Positions 49,290 to 59,958 of a stretch of 64,000 nt of DNA are shown here, piece after piece; the stretch's first letter is position 1, and every line of letters starts with the position of its first letter. The stretch is from NCBI GenBank assembly GCA_047975325.1, contig JBKEDF010000080.1:1-64000 (forward strand), written 5' to 3'. Source of the DNA: JBKEDF01 sp047975325. GTDB taxonomy: Bacteria; Pseudomonadota; Alphaproteobacteria; Rhodobacterales; Rhodobacteraceae. The notes beneath the pieces are model-generated. The model did not search any database, was not told where the DNA came from, and saw only the letters and a list, made by a program, of their open reading frames with translations. Both the position numbers and the translations under genes were made by a program.

Positions 49290-50201
49290 TCAACGCCCGC
49301 GGATCCGCGGATCCAGTGCGTCGCGCAATCCGTCGCCAATATAATTGATGGACAGCACGAGCGCCGAGAGCGTGATTGCAGGCCAGATCACCCGTTCAGG
49401 ATTGAGGTTGATATAGGGCAACCCGTCATTCAAAAGCCGCCCCCAGGTCGGAAAATCGGGTGGAAATCCCAGACCCAGAAAGGAAAGCGCGCTTTCGGTG
49501 ATCACTGCATTCGCCACGCCCAGCGTTGCGGAGACCATGATCGGTGACATCACATTTGGCAGGATGTGGCGCAGGATCATCCGTCGTGCAGGTGTGCCAA
49601 TGGATTTCGAGGCCAGCACGAATTCACGTTCTTTCAAGGCCAGAACGTCGCCCCGGACGATCCGCGCGGTCTGCATCCAGGAGGTAATGCCGATGGCGAT
49701 CACGATCAAAACGAAAATTCCGCCCTCCGGCCCGAAATTCTGCACCAGCGGTTCCCGAAAAAGCATGACCATCAGCAACAGCAGCGGCAGCAGCGGCAAG
49801 GCAAGGAAAAGATCGGTCAGCCGCATCAGGACCCCGTCGATACGCCGGAAATATCCGGCCAGAACACCAATCAGCGTTCCCAGAAGGATCGAAAGCGCCA
49901 TTGCGGTCAATCCCACGGCAATGGTGATCTGCCCCCCCGCGATAAGCCGTGCCAGCATGTCCCGGCCAAGCTGGTCGGTCCCCAGAGGGTGGGCCAGGCT
50001 CATACCCTGGCTGCGGGCCCGGATATCGATATATTTAGGATCAACATCCCACAGAAACGGCCCCAGAAACACCAATGCAACCGTAATCACCAGCACGATT
50101 GACCCCAGAAGCGCCCCCTTGTGGGTCTTGAACTGATCCCAGACATCCCACCACTGGTTGCGAGGTGCCTCGGTGGCGGTGAGTTCGGACGCGTCAGTCA
50201 T
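49290..50201 (-). CDS. Oligopeptide/dipeptide ABC transporter permease (OppC/DppC type)
   Basis: A 303-aa inner-membrane permease with about six helices. The N-terminal OppC segment (NQWWDVWDQFKTHKGALLGS) is followed by PLGTDQLGRDMLARLIAGG, and the EAA loop is around ALKEREFVLASKSIGTPARRMILRH. ATG 50201 overlaps the preceding permease stop by eight bases; the frame is open to 50246. It is the last gene of a five-gene peptide transporter operon. The 174-bp gap to rpoN (49116-49289) holds no gene. Confidence 0.9.
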   Translation of the reverse strand: MTDASELTATEAPRNQWWDVWDQFKTHKGALLGSIVLVITVALVFLGPFLWDVDPKYIDIRARSQGMSLAHPLGTDQLGRDMLARLIAGGQITIAVGLTAMALSILLGTLIGVLAGYFRRIDGVLMRLTDLFLALPLLPLLLLMVMLFREPLVQNFGPEGGIFVLIVIAIGITSWMQTARIVRGDVLALKEREFVLASKSIGTPARRMILRHILPNVMSPIMVSATLGVANAVITESALSFLGLGFPPDFPTWGRLLNDGLPYINLNPERVIWPAITLSALVLSINYIGDGLRDALDPRIRGR

Positions 50202-51201
50202 AGCGGATCCTCGGGTCCAGCAGGCCATAGAGCACATCGGCCACAAGGTTGAAGAGCACGATCAGGATGGCGAAGATGAAGGAGATCGTCAGCACCATCG
50301 GAGCGTCATTGCCCTGAATTGACAATAACAGCTGCTGGCCCAGACCGTTCACCTTGAACACGTTTTCGGTAATGATCGCTCCGGTAAAGACCCCCGGCAC
50401 ACCAAGCGCGATCACGGTGATCACCGGGATCATCGAATTGCGCAGGACATGTTTCAGAAGCACGACTTTTTCCGACATGCCCTTGGCGCGGGCGGTGCGG
50501 ACATAATCCTGTGTCATGTTGTCAAGCATTGCGGCACGCATGTAACGGCTGATCTGTGCCGCATTGTAAAGCGCCAGAACGAAGACCGGCATCACCATCT
50601 GGCGCACCTGCAGCCAGAAACTTGGCCAGTCATCGACTTCAAGCGTTGTGTCATAGATTGACGGGAACCAGCCCAGCCAGACCGAAAAGACCACGATCAA
50701 CAGCACACCCGTGACAAAGGTCGGTACCGAAAACCCGACCATGGAAACGAATGTCCCGATCTGATCGAAGATCGAATATTGCCTGTAGGCGGAGATGATC
50801 CCGATCGGGACGGCAATCACGATCCCCACGATATAGCCCATGCCGACCACCAGCATTGTCTGGGGCATGCGTTCGGCGATGGTTTCGAAAACCGGGGAAC
50901 GGGTCTGAAAGGAGATGATCCGCTGCGCCCCTCCGGCAAGGTCGGTTTCGAAAACAGAATCGATCCAATAGGTCGGTTCGGTCACGAACAGATTGTAGAG
51001 CCAGAGCAGATATCGCGTATGCATCGGTTCCCCGAGCCCCAGCGAAATTCTGATCTTTTCACGCACTTCCGGCGGGATGGTCAGGGGCATGTCCGCAACC
51101 GGATCGCCCGGGGCAAGTTCCAGCAACAGGAAGATCACCAGGGAGATGAAGAGGAGCGTCGGGATCGCCATCAGCAGGCGTCGGATCGTGAAGGTCAGCA
51201 T
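50194..51201 (-). CDS. Oligopeptide/dipeptide ABC transporter permease (OppB/DppB type)
   Basis: A 335-aa permease starting MLTFTIRRLLMAIPTLLFISLVIFLLLELAPGDP-like, the standard OppB N-terminus. The EAA loop is in YVRTARAKGMSEKVVLLKHVLRN. It has an extended periplasmic loop (about residues 60-105) typical of the OppB group that handles longer peptides or other solutes. It overlaps the OppC gene downstream. Confidence 0.9.
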   Translation of the reverse strand: MLTFTIRRLLMAIPTLLFISLVIFLLLELAPGDPVADMPLTIPPEVREKIRISLGLGEPMHTRYLLWLYNLFVTEPTYWIDSVFETDLAGGAQRIISFQTRSPVFETIAERMPQTMLVVGMGYIVGIVIAVPIGIISAYRQYSIFDQIGTFVSMVGFSVPTFVTGVLLIVVFSVWLGWFPSIYDTTLEVDDWPSFWLQVRQMVMPVFVLALYNAAQISRYMRAAMLDNMTQDYVRTARAKGMSEKVVLLKHVLRNSMIPVITVIALGVPGVFTGAIITENVFKVNGLGQQLLLSIQGNDAPMVLTISFIFAILIVLFNLVADVLYGLLDPRIRYD

Positions 51202-51237
51202 GGGGCCCGGTTTGTCTGGTCAGTCAACTGGCGGTAG

Positions 51238-51261
51238 GGCGGGGGCGCGGCGGCCCCCGCC
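51238..51261 (-). repeat. Intercistronic GC-rich hairpin between the binding-protein and OppB genes
   Basis: GGCGGGGGC and GCCCCCGCC form a perfect 9-bp stem with a 6-base loop in the 80-bp gap. No T-run follows. Such elements typically protect the upstream mRNA or cut read-through, giving more binding protein than permease. Confidence 0.55.
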
Positions 51262-51281
51262 ATATCTGGCGCGGGCGGTGC

Positions 51282-52982
51282 CTATTTGATGCGATACCAG
51301 TCTGCGGTGTTCCAGATCTCGCTGTCCCATGGGTTGACGATAACACCGCCGAGACTGTTGGAATGGGCGGAAATCCGGCCACGATAGACCAGCGGCACGA
51401 TGACATAGCTGTCCTTGGTCAGCATCTCATTGAGCCGGATCGCCAGTTCCTGACGTTTGGCGGGATCGCCGGTCTGGCCCAGTTCGGCGCTCAGCCGGTC
51501 AAATTCGGGGTCGCAGTAACGGTTGATATTTTCCCCCTGCCATTGGCTTTCGGGGCGTGGTGCCTTTTCGCAGGTATGTTCGGCCAGATAAGACTGCGGA
51601 TCGGTGCCGTCGAAATTATTGGCGTACATTTCCACATCGGCATAGAAACGCTGGAAAGTATCGGGGGAACCGGCATCACCGCCGAAGAAGACCGAGCCGG
51701 AGATATTCTTCAATTCGGTATCAACCCCGATTTCGGTCCACCATTGCTTGATCAGCGCCTGAAAATCCTGCCGTACGGCACTGGTTGAGGTCTGAAACAG
51801 CAGTTTCAGCTTCATGCCGTCCTTTTCGCGGATACCATCGCCGCCAACCGTCCAGCCGGCCTCTTCCAGCAGCGCCTTGGCCCCTTCGATATCCTGGTTG
51901 AAACAGTCCTGGTTGGGGGAAGCATAGGCCTCCGGTGCGGGGACAAGGTTGCAGGAAATCTGCCCCGCCTGTCCATAGCCGATCTCAACCAGAAGTCCGC
52001 GGTCAATGGCCATGGACAGGGCCTTGCGGACCCGCAGGTCGCTCAGGATCGGGTGCGGATGCGCGGCGGTGGACCGTTCCCCCTCGGGCAGGCTGGGCGA
52101 TGGATCGGTCATGTTTATTTCAAGCCGTTCCAGAAGCGTGCCAAAGGCTGTGACGGCCTGACCCTTTCCGGCAGCGGTCATGCTGGCAAGCACTTCGGGG
52201 GCAAGCTGCAGGTTCCAGGCATAGTCGAATTCGCCGGTTTCCAGAACCGCGCGACCGGCCGCTTCGGCATCGCCGCCGCCCTTGAAGGTCACGGTGGCGA
52301 AGGCAGGCTTGGCCGGGTCGCGGTAATTCGGGTTGGCTTCGAACTCGATCACGTCATTGGTCCGGAATTCGGTTACCCGGAACGGGCCGGTGCCGATCGG
52401 GCCGAAATTCTGATCGGTGCATTGTGATGCCCTTACGCCTAGGCAATCCGCGAATTGTGCCTTTTGCAGGATGGGTGACTGCCCCCCGACCAGCGGGCCA
52501 TAGGGGTTGGGCTGGGGTTCGCCGAAATTGACCTTGATGGTCAGATCATCCAGGGCCTCGACGCTGGAGACACCGTTATATTTCGAAAGCTGCGCGCAGC
52601 CGCCTTCGGGATCGGTGCAATATTGCCAGGTGAAGACCGCATCCGCCGATGTCACCGGTGTTCCGTCGGACCAGAGCAGCCCTTCCTGCAGTTTCCATGT
52701 GATGGATTTGAGGTCGGCGGCCACGCCGCCATTATCCAGGGTCGGAATTTCCTGGGCGAGCCACGGGACAAGTTCGCCCTTTTCATTGTAGCGCGCCAGC
52801 GGTTCCAGCACGAGTGAGGCCGCCTCGACATCCTTGGTGCCGCCGGACAGGAACGGGTTGAGCGTGGAAGGCGCCTGCCAGTAAAGAATGCTGACATGGC
52901 CATCGGCGCCACGTTCGGCCCAGGCCGCCGGAGCAAGGGCGAGGCCGGCTGCCGCGCCAAGAAGGGCAGTTCTAATCTTCAT
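51282..52982 (-). CDS. Peptide ABC transporter substrate-binding protein (family 5)
   Basis: A 566-aa periplasmic binding protein with a Sec signal peptide ([22 protein letters not shown], cleaved after AWA). Family 5 landmarks are [20 protein letters not shown] near the mature start, [18 protein letters not shown], and [17 protein letters not shown]. Several Cys ([17 protein letters not shown]) suggest disulfides. Family 5 members bind peptides, but also opines, nickel or sugars. ATG 52982 has GGAG upstream; it overlaps the ATPase gene by four bases. Its mid-operon position, after the two ATPases, is unusual. Confidence 0.88.
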   Translation of the reverse strand: MKIRTALLGAAAGLALAPAAWAERGADGHVSILYWQAPSTLNPFLSGGTKDVEAASLVLEPLARYNEKGELVPWLAQEIPTLDNGGVAADLKSITWKLQEGLLWSDGTPVTSADAVFTWQYCTDPEGGCAQLSKYNGVSSVEALDDLTIKVNFGEPQPNPYGPLVGGQSPILQKAQFADCLGVRASQCTDQNFGPIGTGPFRVTEFRTNDVIEFEANPNYRDPAKPAFATVTFKGGGDAEAAGRAVLETGEFDYAWNLQLAPEVLASMTAAGKGQAVTAFGTLLERLEINMTDPSPSLPEGERSTAAHPHPILSDLRVRKALSMAIDRGLLVEIGYGQAGQISCNLVPAPEAYASPNQDCFNQDIEGAKALLEEAGWTVGGDGIREKDGMKLKLLFQTSTSAVRQDFQALIKQWWTEIGVDTELKNISGSVFFGGDAGSPDTFQRFYADVEMYANNFDGTDPQSYLAEHTCEKAPRPESQWQGENINRYCDPEFDRLSAELGQTGDPAKRQELAIRLNEMLTKDSYVIVPLVYRGRISAHSNSLGGVIVNPWDSEIWNTADWYRIK

Positions 52983-54025
52983 TGCGGATCTCCTTGTTGG
53001 TCTTGTTGTGCCGCCGCGGCGGGGGCCGGGGCAGCTTCGGGTGTTGCAAGATGGCAGGCCACGAACCGACCGGGGCGGATCTCGGCCAGCTTGGGTTTGG
53101 TTTCGTGACAAATCGGGATGGCTTCGGGGCAGCGGGTACAGAAATTGCAGCCCTTGGGCGGGTTTGCGGGGGAGGGCACATCGCCGCGCAGGATGATCCG
53201 CTGCCGGGTCTCCTCCCGCGTGGGGTCGGCCTCCGGCACCGCAGAAAGCAGGGCTTTGGCATAGGGATGGATCGGATCGGCATAAAGATCATCGCGGGGC
53301 GAAAGTTCGGCGATCCGGCCCAGATACATGACGGCGACACGGGTTGCGATATGGCGCACCATGGACAGGTCATGGCTGATGAAAAGATAGGTCAGACCCA
53401 GCTTTTCCTGCAGGTCTTCCAGCAGGTTGACCACCTGCGCCTGGATTGAAACATCCAGTGCCGCGATGGGTTCGTCGCAGACGATGAATTTGGGATTGAG
53501 CGCCAGCGCCCGGGCAATCCCGATGCGTTGGCGTTGTCCGCCGGAAAAGGCATGCGGGTAACGATTGGCGAAGGTCCGGTTCAGCCCGACCGCATCCATC
53601 AGTTCATAGACCCGTTCAAGCTTTCTGGCCCTGTTCCAGTTTGTATGTTCTTCCAGCGGTTCGGCGATGATCGAGGCCACCGTCATGCGCGGATTGAGGC
53701 TAGCCTGCGGATCCTGAAAGACCATCTGCATTTCGGGTCGCTTGATGCGCAGTTCCTCGGCTGAAAGGCGGGCGATATCGGCGCCGCCGATATGTACAGT
53801 CCCGCCCGTGGGTTCATAAAGCCGCAATACAGACCGGCCGACCGTGGATTTGCCACAGCCCGATTCCCCTACGAGGCCAAGTGTTTCCCCTTCCCGAATG
53901 TCGAATGTGATCCCGTCCACTGCCTTCACATCGCCGGTATGGCGCCGCAGGAGCCCGGTATGGATCGGGAAATACATCTTCAGGTCGCGCACCTCGACCA
54001 GCGGTCTTGTGGCGGTGTCAGGCAT
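52979..54025 (-). CDS. Peptide ABC transporter ATP-binding protein (DppF/OppF type)
   Basis: A 348-aa ATPase. It has Walker [10 protein letters not shown], signature [19 protein letters not shown], Walker [13 protein letters not shown], and the C-terminal oligopeptide/dipeptide domain with [14 protein letters not shown]. Those Cys residues may hold the 4Fe-4S-like site described for some Dpp ATPases. ATG 54025 with GGAGG upstream is chosen over the open extension to 54157. It overlaps dppD by eight bases. Confidence 0.92.
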   Translation of the reverse strand: MPDTATRPLVEVRDLKMYFPIHTGLLRRHTGDVKAVDGITFDIREGETLGLVGESGCGKSTVGRSVLRLYEPTGGTVHIGGADIARLSAEELRIKRPEMQMVFQDPQASLNPRMTVASIIAEPLEEHTNWNRARKLERVYELMDAVGLNRTFANRYPHAFSGGQRQRIGIARALALNPKFIVCDEPIAALDVSIQAQVVNLLEDLQEKLGLTYLFISHDLSMVRHIATRVAVMYLGRIAELSPRDDLYADPIHPYAKALLSAVPEADPTREETRQRIILRGDVPSPANPPKGCNFCTRCPEAIPICHETKPKLAEIRPGRFVACHLATPEAAPAPAAAAQQDQQGDPQ

Positions 54026-55052
54026 GGGCGACCTCCGCAGGCATGGCCGCCCCCGTTCGGGCATCCCAGTGGCAGGCAACATCATGGCCCTGTCCCACCG
54101 GGGCGGCCCCCAGTGCCCGGCGCAGCGGATTTTCCCGTTCGCAGCGATCAAAGGCATGGGGGCATCGATTACGGAAGGGGCAGGCCGTTGGCACGGCCCC
54201 CAGGATCGGAGGCTGGCCTTCGATCACGCGGAGGCGCTTTTCCCGCGTGCCGGTCAGGGCCGGAATGGTCTGCAAAAGCGCGCGTGTATAGGGGTGGCTG
54301 GGATTGGCGAAAAGATCCCTGACCGGGGCCTGTTCCACCACTTGCCCGCCATACATGACCATTACCCGGTCCGCGATCCCGGCAATCACGCCCAGATCAT
54401 GGGTGATCCAGACAATGGCCATGCCCAGTTTGTGGCGCAGTTCCTTCACCAGTTCGAGGATCTGCGCCTGTATGGTGACATCCAGCGCCGTTGTCGGTTC
54501 ATCGGCGATCAGGACCTCGGGGTCACAGGCCAGCGCGATGGCAATCATCACGCGCTGCCGCATTCCGCCGGAAAACTGGTGTGGATAGTCCTTCAGGCGC
54601 CGCCGTGCATCGGAAATCCCCACCAGTTCCAGAAGTTCCACGGCGCGATCGATGGCCTGCGCGCGGGTCATGCCCATATGGCGGCGCAGGGGTTCCATGA
54701 TCTGGTTGCCGACCGTGAAAACCGGATTGAGGCTTGTCATCGGATCCTGAAAGACAAATCCGACCCGCCGCCCGCGCACATCGCGCAGCCTGTCTTCGGG
54801 GATTTTCAAAAGATCCATGCCGCCCAGCATCACCTCACCGGCGCGGATTTCCGCAGGTGGTGAAGGCAGAAGTCCGATCAGCGACATCATGGTCACGGAT
54901 TTGCCCGAGCCGCTTTCACCAACGACGCCCAGGAGTTCGCCAGGCCGAAGGTGAAAGCTGACCGAATTTACGGCATGCACATCGCCCCCACGGGTACGAA
55001 ACACCGTCTGCAAGCCCCTCACATCGAGAACGGGCTCGTCCCCCTCGGGCAT
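54018..55052 (-). CDS. Peptide ABC transporter ATP-binding protein (DppD/OppD type)
   Basis: A 344-aa ATPase, first gene of the transporter operon. It has Walker [11 protein letters not shown], signature [19 protein letters not shown], Walker [13 protein letters not shown] and the C-terminal [14 protein letters not shown] cluster region. GGGAG lies about ten bases before the ATG. The operon is divergent from zwf across a 271-bp gap that holds a LacI-like palindrome near zwf and an imperfect copy about 60 bp upstream of this gene. Confidence 0.92.
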   Translation of the reverse strand: MPEGDEPVLDVRGLQTVFRTRGGDVHAVNSVSFHLRPGELLGVVGESGSGKSVTMMSLIGLLPSPPAEIRAGEVMLGGMDLLKIPEDRLRDVRGRRVGFVFQDPMTSLNPVFTVGNQIMEPLRRHMGMTRAQAIDRAVELLELVGISDARRRLKDYPHQFSGGMRQRVMIAIALACDPEVLIADEPTTALDVTIQAQILELVKELRHKLGMAIVWITHDLGVIAGIADRVMVMYGGQVVEQAPVRDLFANPSHPYTRALLQTIPALTGTREKRLRVIEGQPPILGAVPTACPFRNRCPHAFDRCERENPLRRALGAAPVGQGHDVACHWDARTGAAMPAEVAHA

Positions 55053-55110
55053 ATGGATTACTCCCAGTCTTTATTATTATTGCCTCGCCTTTGGCGCTGC
55101 AGTTCTTTTG

Positions 55111-55122
55111 GTTAGTGTTAGC
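55111..55122. promoter_or_regulatory. Imperfect copy of the LacI-type palindrome, upstream of the peptide transporter
   Basis: GTTAGTGTTAGC matches the perfect operator GTTAGCGCTAAC at 9 of 12 positions and lies about 59 bp upstream of the dppD-type start. It could let the same regulator touch both divergent operons. By itself it is weak evidence. Confidence 0.3.
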
Positions 55123-55255
55123 AATTTTTTTTCACCTCGCAAGAATCTTTCGCCTGCGGGGGGAGTTTCCTTGGGTAAAATGGCCATCTGCGGTTGCTTC
55201 GAAGGTTTGACTTTTCCTTGGGGCTGGGCGAGGTTCCCGGGATCGCAGGCAAGTC

Positions 55256-55284
55256 TGGACTTTCGAAAGGCTGGTGGCTAGAAA
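55256..55284 (+). promoter_or_regulatory. Candidate zwf promoter
   Basis: TGGACT and TAGAAA are separated by 17 bp, and the predicted start of transcription falls at the beginning of the LacI-type operator. The arrangement fits simple repression. Confidence 0.45.
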
Positions 55285-55290
55285 AGTCCT

Positions 55291-55302
55291 GTTAGCGCTA
55301 AC
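55291..55302. promoter_or_regulatory. LacI-family-type operator GTTAGCGCTAAC upstream of zwf
   Basis: A perfect 12-bp palindrome with central CG, the hallmark of LacI-family operators. It lies 22 bp upstream of the zwf ATG and just after a candidate -10. The regulator is likely a sugar-responsive LacI protein encoded elsewhere. Confidence 0.6.
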
Positions 55303-55323
55303 GATCCCGGAGTGAGAAAAGCC

Positions 55324-56778
55324 ATGGTATCGCGTGTCATCCCGGTAGACCCCTTTGATCTTGTCATATTCGGCGGCACGGGTGATCTTTCACGCCGCAA
55401 GATCCTGCCCGGGCTTTATCGGCGTTTCTGGGCTGGGCAAATGCCCGAGGAAAGCCGGATCATCGGTGCTGCGCGGGGCGATCTGGACAACAAGGCCTTC
55501 CGGCAACTCGCGCGTGAGGCGATTACGGAATTCGTATCCGCCGACAAGCAGGATGAAGAACAGATCAACGCATTTCTGGAACGGCTGAGTTTTCTTTCCA
55601 TCGATGCCACCGGTTCCAAGGGCTGGGCCGCGCTGAAAAAGAAGATGCGCCCGGGAATGGTGCGGGCCTTTTATTTTTCCGTTGGCCCGTCGCTTTTCGG
55701 GGATCTTGCGGAACGGCTGCATTCCCATGCCATTGCCGATGAAAACAGCCGGATCGTTGTGGAAAAACCCTTTGGTCGCGATCTGGCTTCGGCGCGGGCG
55801 CTCAATGCGGTTCTGGCACAGCATTTTGACGAAGGGCAGATTTACCGGATCGATCATTATCTGGGCAAGGAAACCGTGCAGAACCTGATGGCGGTGCGTT
55901 TTGCCAATATCCTGTTCGAACCGCTCTGGAAGTCCGAATATGTCGACCATGTTCAGATCACCGTGGCCGAAACCGTGGGTGTGGACGGTCGTGGTGCCTA
56001 TTACGACCGTTCTGGTGCGATGCGCGATATGGTACAGAACCACCTGATGCAGCTTTTGTGCCTGATTGCGATGGAGCCGCCCTATCATTTCGATCCGGAT
56101 GCTGTCCGGGATGAAAAGCTCAAGGTGATCCGGGCGCTGGAGCCGGTCGCGCCGGAAAATATCGTGCGTGGACAATATCGCGCGGGAGGTGGGCAGGGCA
56201 GTTATCTTGACCATTCGGGGGATCCCCAGAGCCGTACCGAAAGCTATGTCGCAATGAAGGTCGAAATTGCAAACTGGCGCTGGACGGGAACACCGTTTTA
56301 CCTGCGCACGGGCAAGCGGCTGCGTGCACGAGAATCGGAAATCGCCATCGCCTTCAGGGAACCGCCCCATTCCATCTTTGACGATGCAGAAGGCTGGCGC
56401 GAAAACGTACTGGTGATCCGCCTTCAGCCCGATGAGGGAATGAAACTGATGGTGATGATCAAGGAACCCGGCCCCGGGGGGATGCGGTTGAAACAGGTGC
56501 CGCTGGATATGTCCTTTGCTGAAGCATTGGGGGAGGATGGCTCCGACATGCCGGATGCCTATGAACGGCTGATCATGGATGTGATCCGGGGCAACCAGAC
56601 GCTTTTCATGCGCGGTGATGAGGTTGAGGCCGCCTGGGCCTGGACCGATCCGATCATCGAGGGCTGGGATAGATCGGGCGACAGGCCGCAAGCCTATGAT
56701 CCGGGATCTTCGGGGCCCGAGGATGCCTTGATGCTGATGCATCGCGACGGACGGCGCTGGCGGGAGATCCGGGAATGA
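55324..56778 (+). CDS. zwf: Glucose-6-phosphate dehydrogenase
   Basis: A 484-aa enzyme that oxidises glucose-6-phosphate to 6-phosphogluconolactone with NADP or NAD. NADP binding is by IFGGTGDLSRRK; the active-site block is RIDHYLGKETVQNL with the catalytic His nearby. ATG 55324 (MVSRVIPVDPFDLVIFGG) is the family start. A GTG at 55312 is in frame but too close to the GGAG site. It is the first gene of zwf-pgl-pgi, the entry to the Entner-Doudoroff and pentose phosphate pathways, and probably repressed through the adjacent palindrome. Confidence 0.95.
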   Translation: MVSRVIPVDPFDLVIFGGTGDLSRRKILPGLYRRFWAGQMPEESRIIGAARGDLDNKAFRQLAREAITEFVSADKQDEEQINAFLERLSFLSIDATGSKGWAALKKKMRPGMVRAFYFSVGPSLFGDLAERLHSHAIADENSRIVVEKPFGRDLASARALNAVLAQHFDEGQIYRIDHYLGKETVQNLMAVRFANILFEPLWKSEYVDHVQITVAETVGVDGRGAYYDRSGAMRDMVQNHLMQLLCLIAMEPPYHFDPDAVRDEKLKVIRALEPVAPENIVRGQYRAGGGQGSYLDHSGDPQSRTESYVAMKVEIANWRWTGTPFYLRTGKRLRARESEIAIAFREPPHSIFDDAEGWRENVLVIRLQPDEGMKLMVMIKEPGPGGMRLKQVPLDMSFAEALGEDGSDMPDAYERLIMDVIRGNQTLFMRGDEVEAAWAWTDPIIEGWDRSGDRPQAYDPGSSGPEDALMLMHRDGRRWREIRE

Positions 56779-57446
56779 ATTTCAGGGAATATGCCGATCG
56801 GGACATGATGATGATTGCGCTGGCAGGCAAGATTTCCAGCCAGCTTGGCGAGGCGCTGCGCGCGCAGGGCCGCGCAAGCCTCTGCCTGCCCGGAGGCACT
56901 ACTCCCGGCCCGGTCTTTGACATGTTGTCGGCAGTGGATCTGGATTGGGAAAATGTTGCGGTCTTCCTGAATGACGAACGCTGGGTCGGGGAGGAAAGCC
57001 CACGGTCGAATACGCGGCTGTTGCGCGAAAGACTGCTGGTCGGCAAGGCCGCCTCGGCAAAACTGGTGCCGCTTTACCTGCCGGGTGCTGCACCCGAGGC
57101 GGCAATGGCGCCTTTGAGTGACGGCATCGCGCCGCATCTGCCGATTACCGTACTGTTGCTGGGCATGGGGACAGATATGCATACCGCAAGCCTTTTTCCC
57201 GGTGCCGATCGGTTGCAGGAGGCAATGGCGGAGGATGCACCGATCCTGATGCCGATGCGTGCCGAAGGGGCGGCGGAGCCGCGGATCACGCTGACGCGCA
57301 GGGTGCTGCTGGACGCGCTGCATTGCCATATCCTGATTTCCGGGGCTGAAAAGCGGGCGGCCATCGAAAATGCCGAAGGCCTGGATGAGATGCAGGCCCC
57401 CGTGCGCGCATTTCTGGATGACGCCATGGTGCATTGGGCGGAATGA
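56775..57446 (+). CDS. pgl: 6-phosphogluconolactonase
   Basis: A 223-aa hydrolase of the DevB/SOL type that opens 6-phosphogluconolactone. Conserved parts are [36 protein letters not shown] and [16 protein letters not shown]. The ATG overlaps the zwf stop (ATGA) and its own stop overlaps the next start region. Confidence 0.93.
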   Translation: MNFREYADRDMMMIALAGKISSQLGEALRAQGRASLCLPGGTTPGPVFDMLSAVDLDWENVAVFLNDERWVGEESPRSNTRLLRERLLVGKAASAKLVPLYLPGAAPEAAMAPLSDGIAPHLPITVLLLGMGTDMHTASLFPGADRLQEAMAEDAPILMPMRAEGAAEPRITLTRRVLLDALHCHILISGAEKRAAIENAEGLDEMQAPVRAFLDDAMVHWAE

Positions 57447-57448
57447 AG

Positions 57449-59092
57449 ATGAAAAACATTTGGCAAGACCTTGAAAAACACAGGGATTCCGTTGAAGGGC
57501 GGCGCCTTTTTGATCTGCTTTCCGACCCTGCCCGTGCGGCGGCATTTTCGGTGCGTCACGGTGACATGCTTTTTGATTTCTCCAAGACCAATATCGACAG
57601 TCAGGGTCTGGCGCTCCTTTTGTCACTGATTGATGCGGCCGGGGTTGTGGCCAAACGGGAGGCGATGTTTTCCGGTGTCGCGATCAATGAAACCGAGGGC
57701 CGCGCGGTTTTGCACACGGCATTGCGTAACCCCGATGGCGCGGTGCAGGTGGCGGGGCGCGATGTCATGTCGGATCTGCGCCACACCCTGGCGCGCATGC
57801 GTGATTTTGCCCGCGCGGTGCGGGAGGGTGAAATCCCGGGGCAGGGCGGGGCCTATACCGATATTGTCAATATCGGCATTGGTGGGTCGGATCTGGGACC
57901 GGCCATGGGGTATCTGGCGCTGGCGCCCTATGCCGACGGACCGCGCTGTCATTTCGTCTCCAATGTGGATGGCGCGCATATCGCCGATACGCTTCGTGGC
58001 CTCAATCCGGAAACCACGCTGGTGATTGTCGCCTCCAAGACCTTCACGACAATCGAAACCATGACCAATGCGCAAACTGCCCGTGAATGGATGGCCAAAA
58101 GCGTGGCGGAGCCGGGCAGGCAATTCGCGGCGCTTTCAAGCGCGCAGGAACGTACGGCCGAATTCGGGATTGCCCCGGAAAGGGTGTTTGGCTTTGAGGA
58201 CTGGGTTGGCGGGCGTTATTCGATGTGGGGGCCGATCGGGCTTTCATTGATGATTGCGATTGGCCCGGAGGCCTTTGACAGCTTCCTCGCAGGCGGCGCG
58301 GATATGGATAAGCATTTCCGGCAGGCCGCCCCGGCGCATAACCTGCCGATGCTGCTTGCCCTTGTCGGGATCTGGCATAATCAGGTCTGTGGTCATGCGA
58401 CGCGTGCGGTTCTTCCCTATGATCAGCGGCTTCTGCGGCTTCCGGCCTATCTGCAACAGCTGGAGATGGAAAGTAACGGCAAGCGTGTGGCGATGGATGG
58501 GACGGATCTGACGCTGCATTCCGGCCCCGTCGTGTGGGGGGAGCCGGGTACCAATGGCCAGCATGCCTTCTATCAGCTCATCCATCAGGGCACGCGGGTT
58601 ATCCCCTGTGAATTTATCCTGGTGCGTGAGGGGCATGAGCCGCATCTGCGCCACCAGCATCTTCTTCTGGTGGCAAATTGTCTGGCACAGTCGGAGGCGC
58701 TGATGAAGGGGCGCCCGTTGGAAGAGGCGATGGCGATCATGGGGGCCAGGGGCCTGACGGGCGAAGAGCAGGAACGCCAGGCGCGGCACCGGGTTTTTCC
58801 GGGTAATCGGCCCTCTACCACGCTGGCCATCCCGCAGCTTACACCTTTCACGCTGGGCCAGACCCTGGCCCTTTATGAACATCGGGTCTTTGTCGAAGGG
58901 GTAATCCTGGGGATCAATTCCTTTGACCAATGGGGGGTTGAACTGGGCAAGGAACTTGCCCTTGCCCTGCAACCGATCCTGGAAGGGCGCGCGCCGGTTG
59001 AAGGCAAGGACGCCTCCACGGCCCTGTTGGTGGATTACCTGCGCACCGGGGAAGGAGGCCAAGAGCCTCCGGATGTTACAGCGCGGCGGTGA
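57449..59092 (+). CDS. pgi: Glucose-6-phosphate isomerase
   Basis: A 547-aa isomerase of the E. coli length class. Active-site motifs are [42 protein letters not shown], the Glu/His region [16 protein letters not shown] and the C-terminal [13 protein letters not shown]. In an operon with zwf and pgl it can return fructose-6-phosphate to the oxidative route. ATG 57449 has GGGCGGA at six bases; ATG 57443 is an alternative that overlaps the pgl stop. No edd or eda follows; the 3' end overlaps the convergent RidA-family gene by 17 bases. Confidence 0.94.
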   Translation: MKNIWQDLEKHRDSVEGRRLFDLLSDPARAAAFSVRHGDMLFDFSKTNIDSQGLALLLSLIDAAGVVAKREAMFSGVAINETEGRAVLHTALRNPDGAVQVAGRDVMSDLRHTLARMRDFARAVREGEIPGQGGAYTDIVNIGIGGSDLGPAMGYLALAPYADGPRCHFVSNVDGAHIADTLRGLNPETTLVIVASKTFTTIETMTNAQTAREWMAKSVAEPGRQFAALSSAQERTAEFGIAPERVFGFEDWVGGRYSMWGPIGLSLMIAIGPEAFDSFLAGGADMDKHFRQAAPAHNLPMLLALVGIWHNQVCGHATRAVLPYDQRLLRLPAYLQQLEMESNGKRVAMDGTDLTLHSGPVVWGEPGTNGQHAFYQLIHQGTRVIPCEFILVREGHEPHLRHQHLLLVANCLAQSEALMKGRPLEEAMAIMGARGLTGEEQERQARHRVFPGNRPSTTLAIPQLTPFTLGQTLALYEHRVFVEGVILGINSFDQWGVELGKELALALQPILEGRAPVEGKDASTALLVDYLRTGEGGQEPPDVTARR

Positions 59093-59423
59093 CGATGATT
59101 TCCACCTTGTATCCCGGGGCGGCAAGTTTGGCCTCACCGGTTGCGCGGGCCGGGGTGGCGCCTTGCGGCACCCAGGTATCCCAGACGGCATTCATCTCGG
59201 CAAAATCATCCATGCTGGCAACCCAGATCTGTGCCTTCAGGATACGGGTCTTGTCGCTGCCGCAGGCGGCAAGAATGCGATCCACCTCCGCCAGGCATTG
59301 TTTGGTCTGATCGGTGACGGAGGCCCCGGCCTGCCCGACCGTCCCCGCAAGATAGGCAATACCGTTATGAATCACGGCTTCGCTCATTCGGCTGCCGGTT
59401 CCGATGCGTTTTATCTCTGACAT
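59076..59423 (-). CDS. RidA/YjgF/YER057c family protein
   Basis: A 115-aa chorismate-mutase-like trimeric fold. It has [48 protein letters not shown], and [28 protein letters not shown] with the Arg that binds carboxylates. Canonical RidA deaminates reactive enamines or imines. Members of the Rid2/Rid3 subgroups may act in specific catabolic routes. ATG 59423 with GGGAG upstream is used; the frame is open to 59657. Confidence 0.88.
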   Translation of the reverse strand: MSEIKRIGTGSRMSEAVIHNGIAYLAGTVGQAGASVTDQTKQCLAEVDRILAACGSDKTRILKAQIWVASMDDFAEMNAVWDTWVPQGATPARATGEAKLAAPGYKVEIIVTAAL

Positions 59424-59490
59424 GCTGTGCTCCCATAATCTGATGCCCCTTGCTATCGTCCATAGCGGAAAATCGGAAGGGCGTTCCGCG

Positions 59491-59907
59491 CTATCCGTCT
59501 CGTCCGGGCTCGTTCGGATTACTGGCGAAAAGTGCGATCTTGTTGCCTTGGGGATCGCGAAGGTAGCCAACATAGAAGTGGGGGCCATAAGAGGCACGAA
59601 AACCCGGCTGGCCTTCGTCGGAACCGCCTGCGAAAAGCGCGGCAGTGTGAAGGTCACGAACTTGCTTTTGATTGCGCGCCTCGAACGCGACCATAGAACC
59701 GTTGCCAGCCGAGGCGGGATGTCCGTCGAAGGTCGGTTTGACGTAGAAGTCAGGCAAAACGGGAGACTGAACCGGTCCTGCGGGCAGTACGTAGCTTAAT
59801 CCTGCAGGCCCCTCCTCCAGTTCGTAACCAAGGGCTGGCAGGAATGCGGAATAGAACCGTTTCGCGCGCGCGATGTCATCCGCACCGACTGTGACGTAGG
59901 CAATCAT
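59491..59907 (-). CDS. VOC (glyoxalase/bleomycin-resistance fold) family protein
   Basis: A 138-aa protein. It begins MIAYVTVGADDIARAKRFYSAFLPALGYE, has the glyoxalase-like beta-alpha-beta modules, and ends HFYVGYLRDPQGNKIALFAS, with a metal-ligand-type position in DPxGN. Related proteins are mostly annotated as lactoylglutathione lyase-like with no known substrate. AAGGAAAC precedes the ATG. A promoter and a 16-bp palindrome lie directly upstream, suggesting dedicated repression. Confidence 0.85.
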   Translation of the reverse strand: MIAYVTVGADDIARAKRFYSAFLPALGYELEEGPAGLSYVLPAGPVQSPVLPDFYVKPTFDGHPASAGNGSMVAFEARNQKQVRDLHTAALFAGGSDEGQPGFRASYGPHFYVGYLRDPQGNKIALFASNPNEPGRDG

Positions 59908-59928
59908 GTTTTGTGTTTCCTTCCGGAA

Positions 59929-59944
59929 GTTTGGTTATCCAAAC
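59929..59944. promoter_or_regulatory. Palindrome upstream of the VOC gene, candidate operator
   Basis: GTTTGG-TTAT-CCAAAC is a perfect 6-4-6 inverted repeat, 22 bp upstream of the VOC start and just downstream of a candidate -10. It would repress if bound. A further AACCAAA half site lies upstream (around 59976-59984 on the minus strand). Confidence 0.45.
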
Positions 59945-59958
59945 GAGATTGCTGTATT

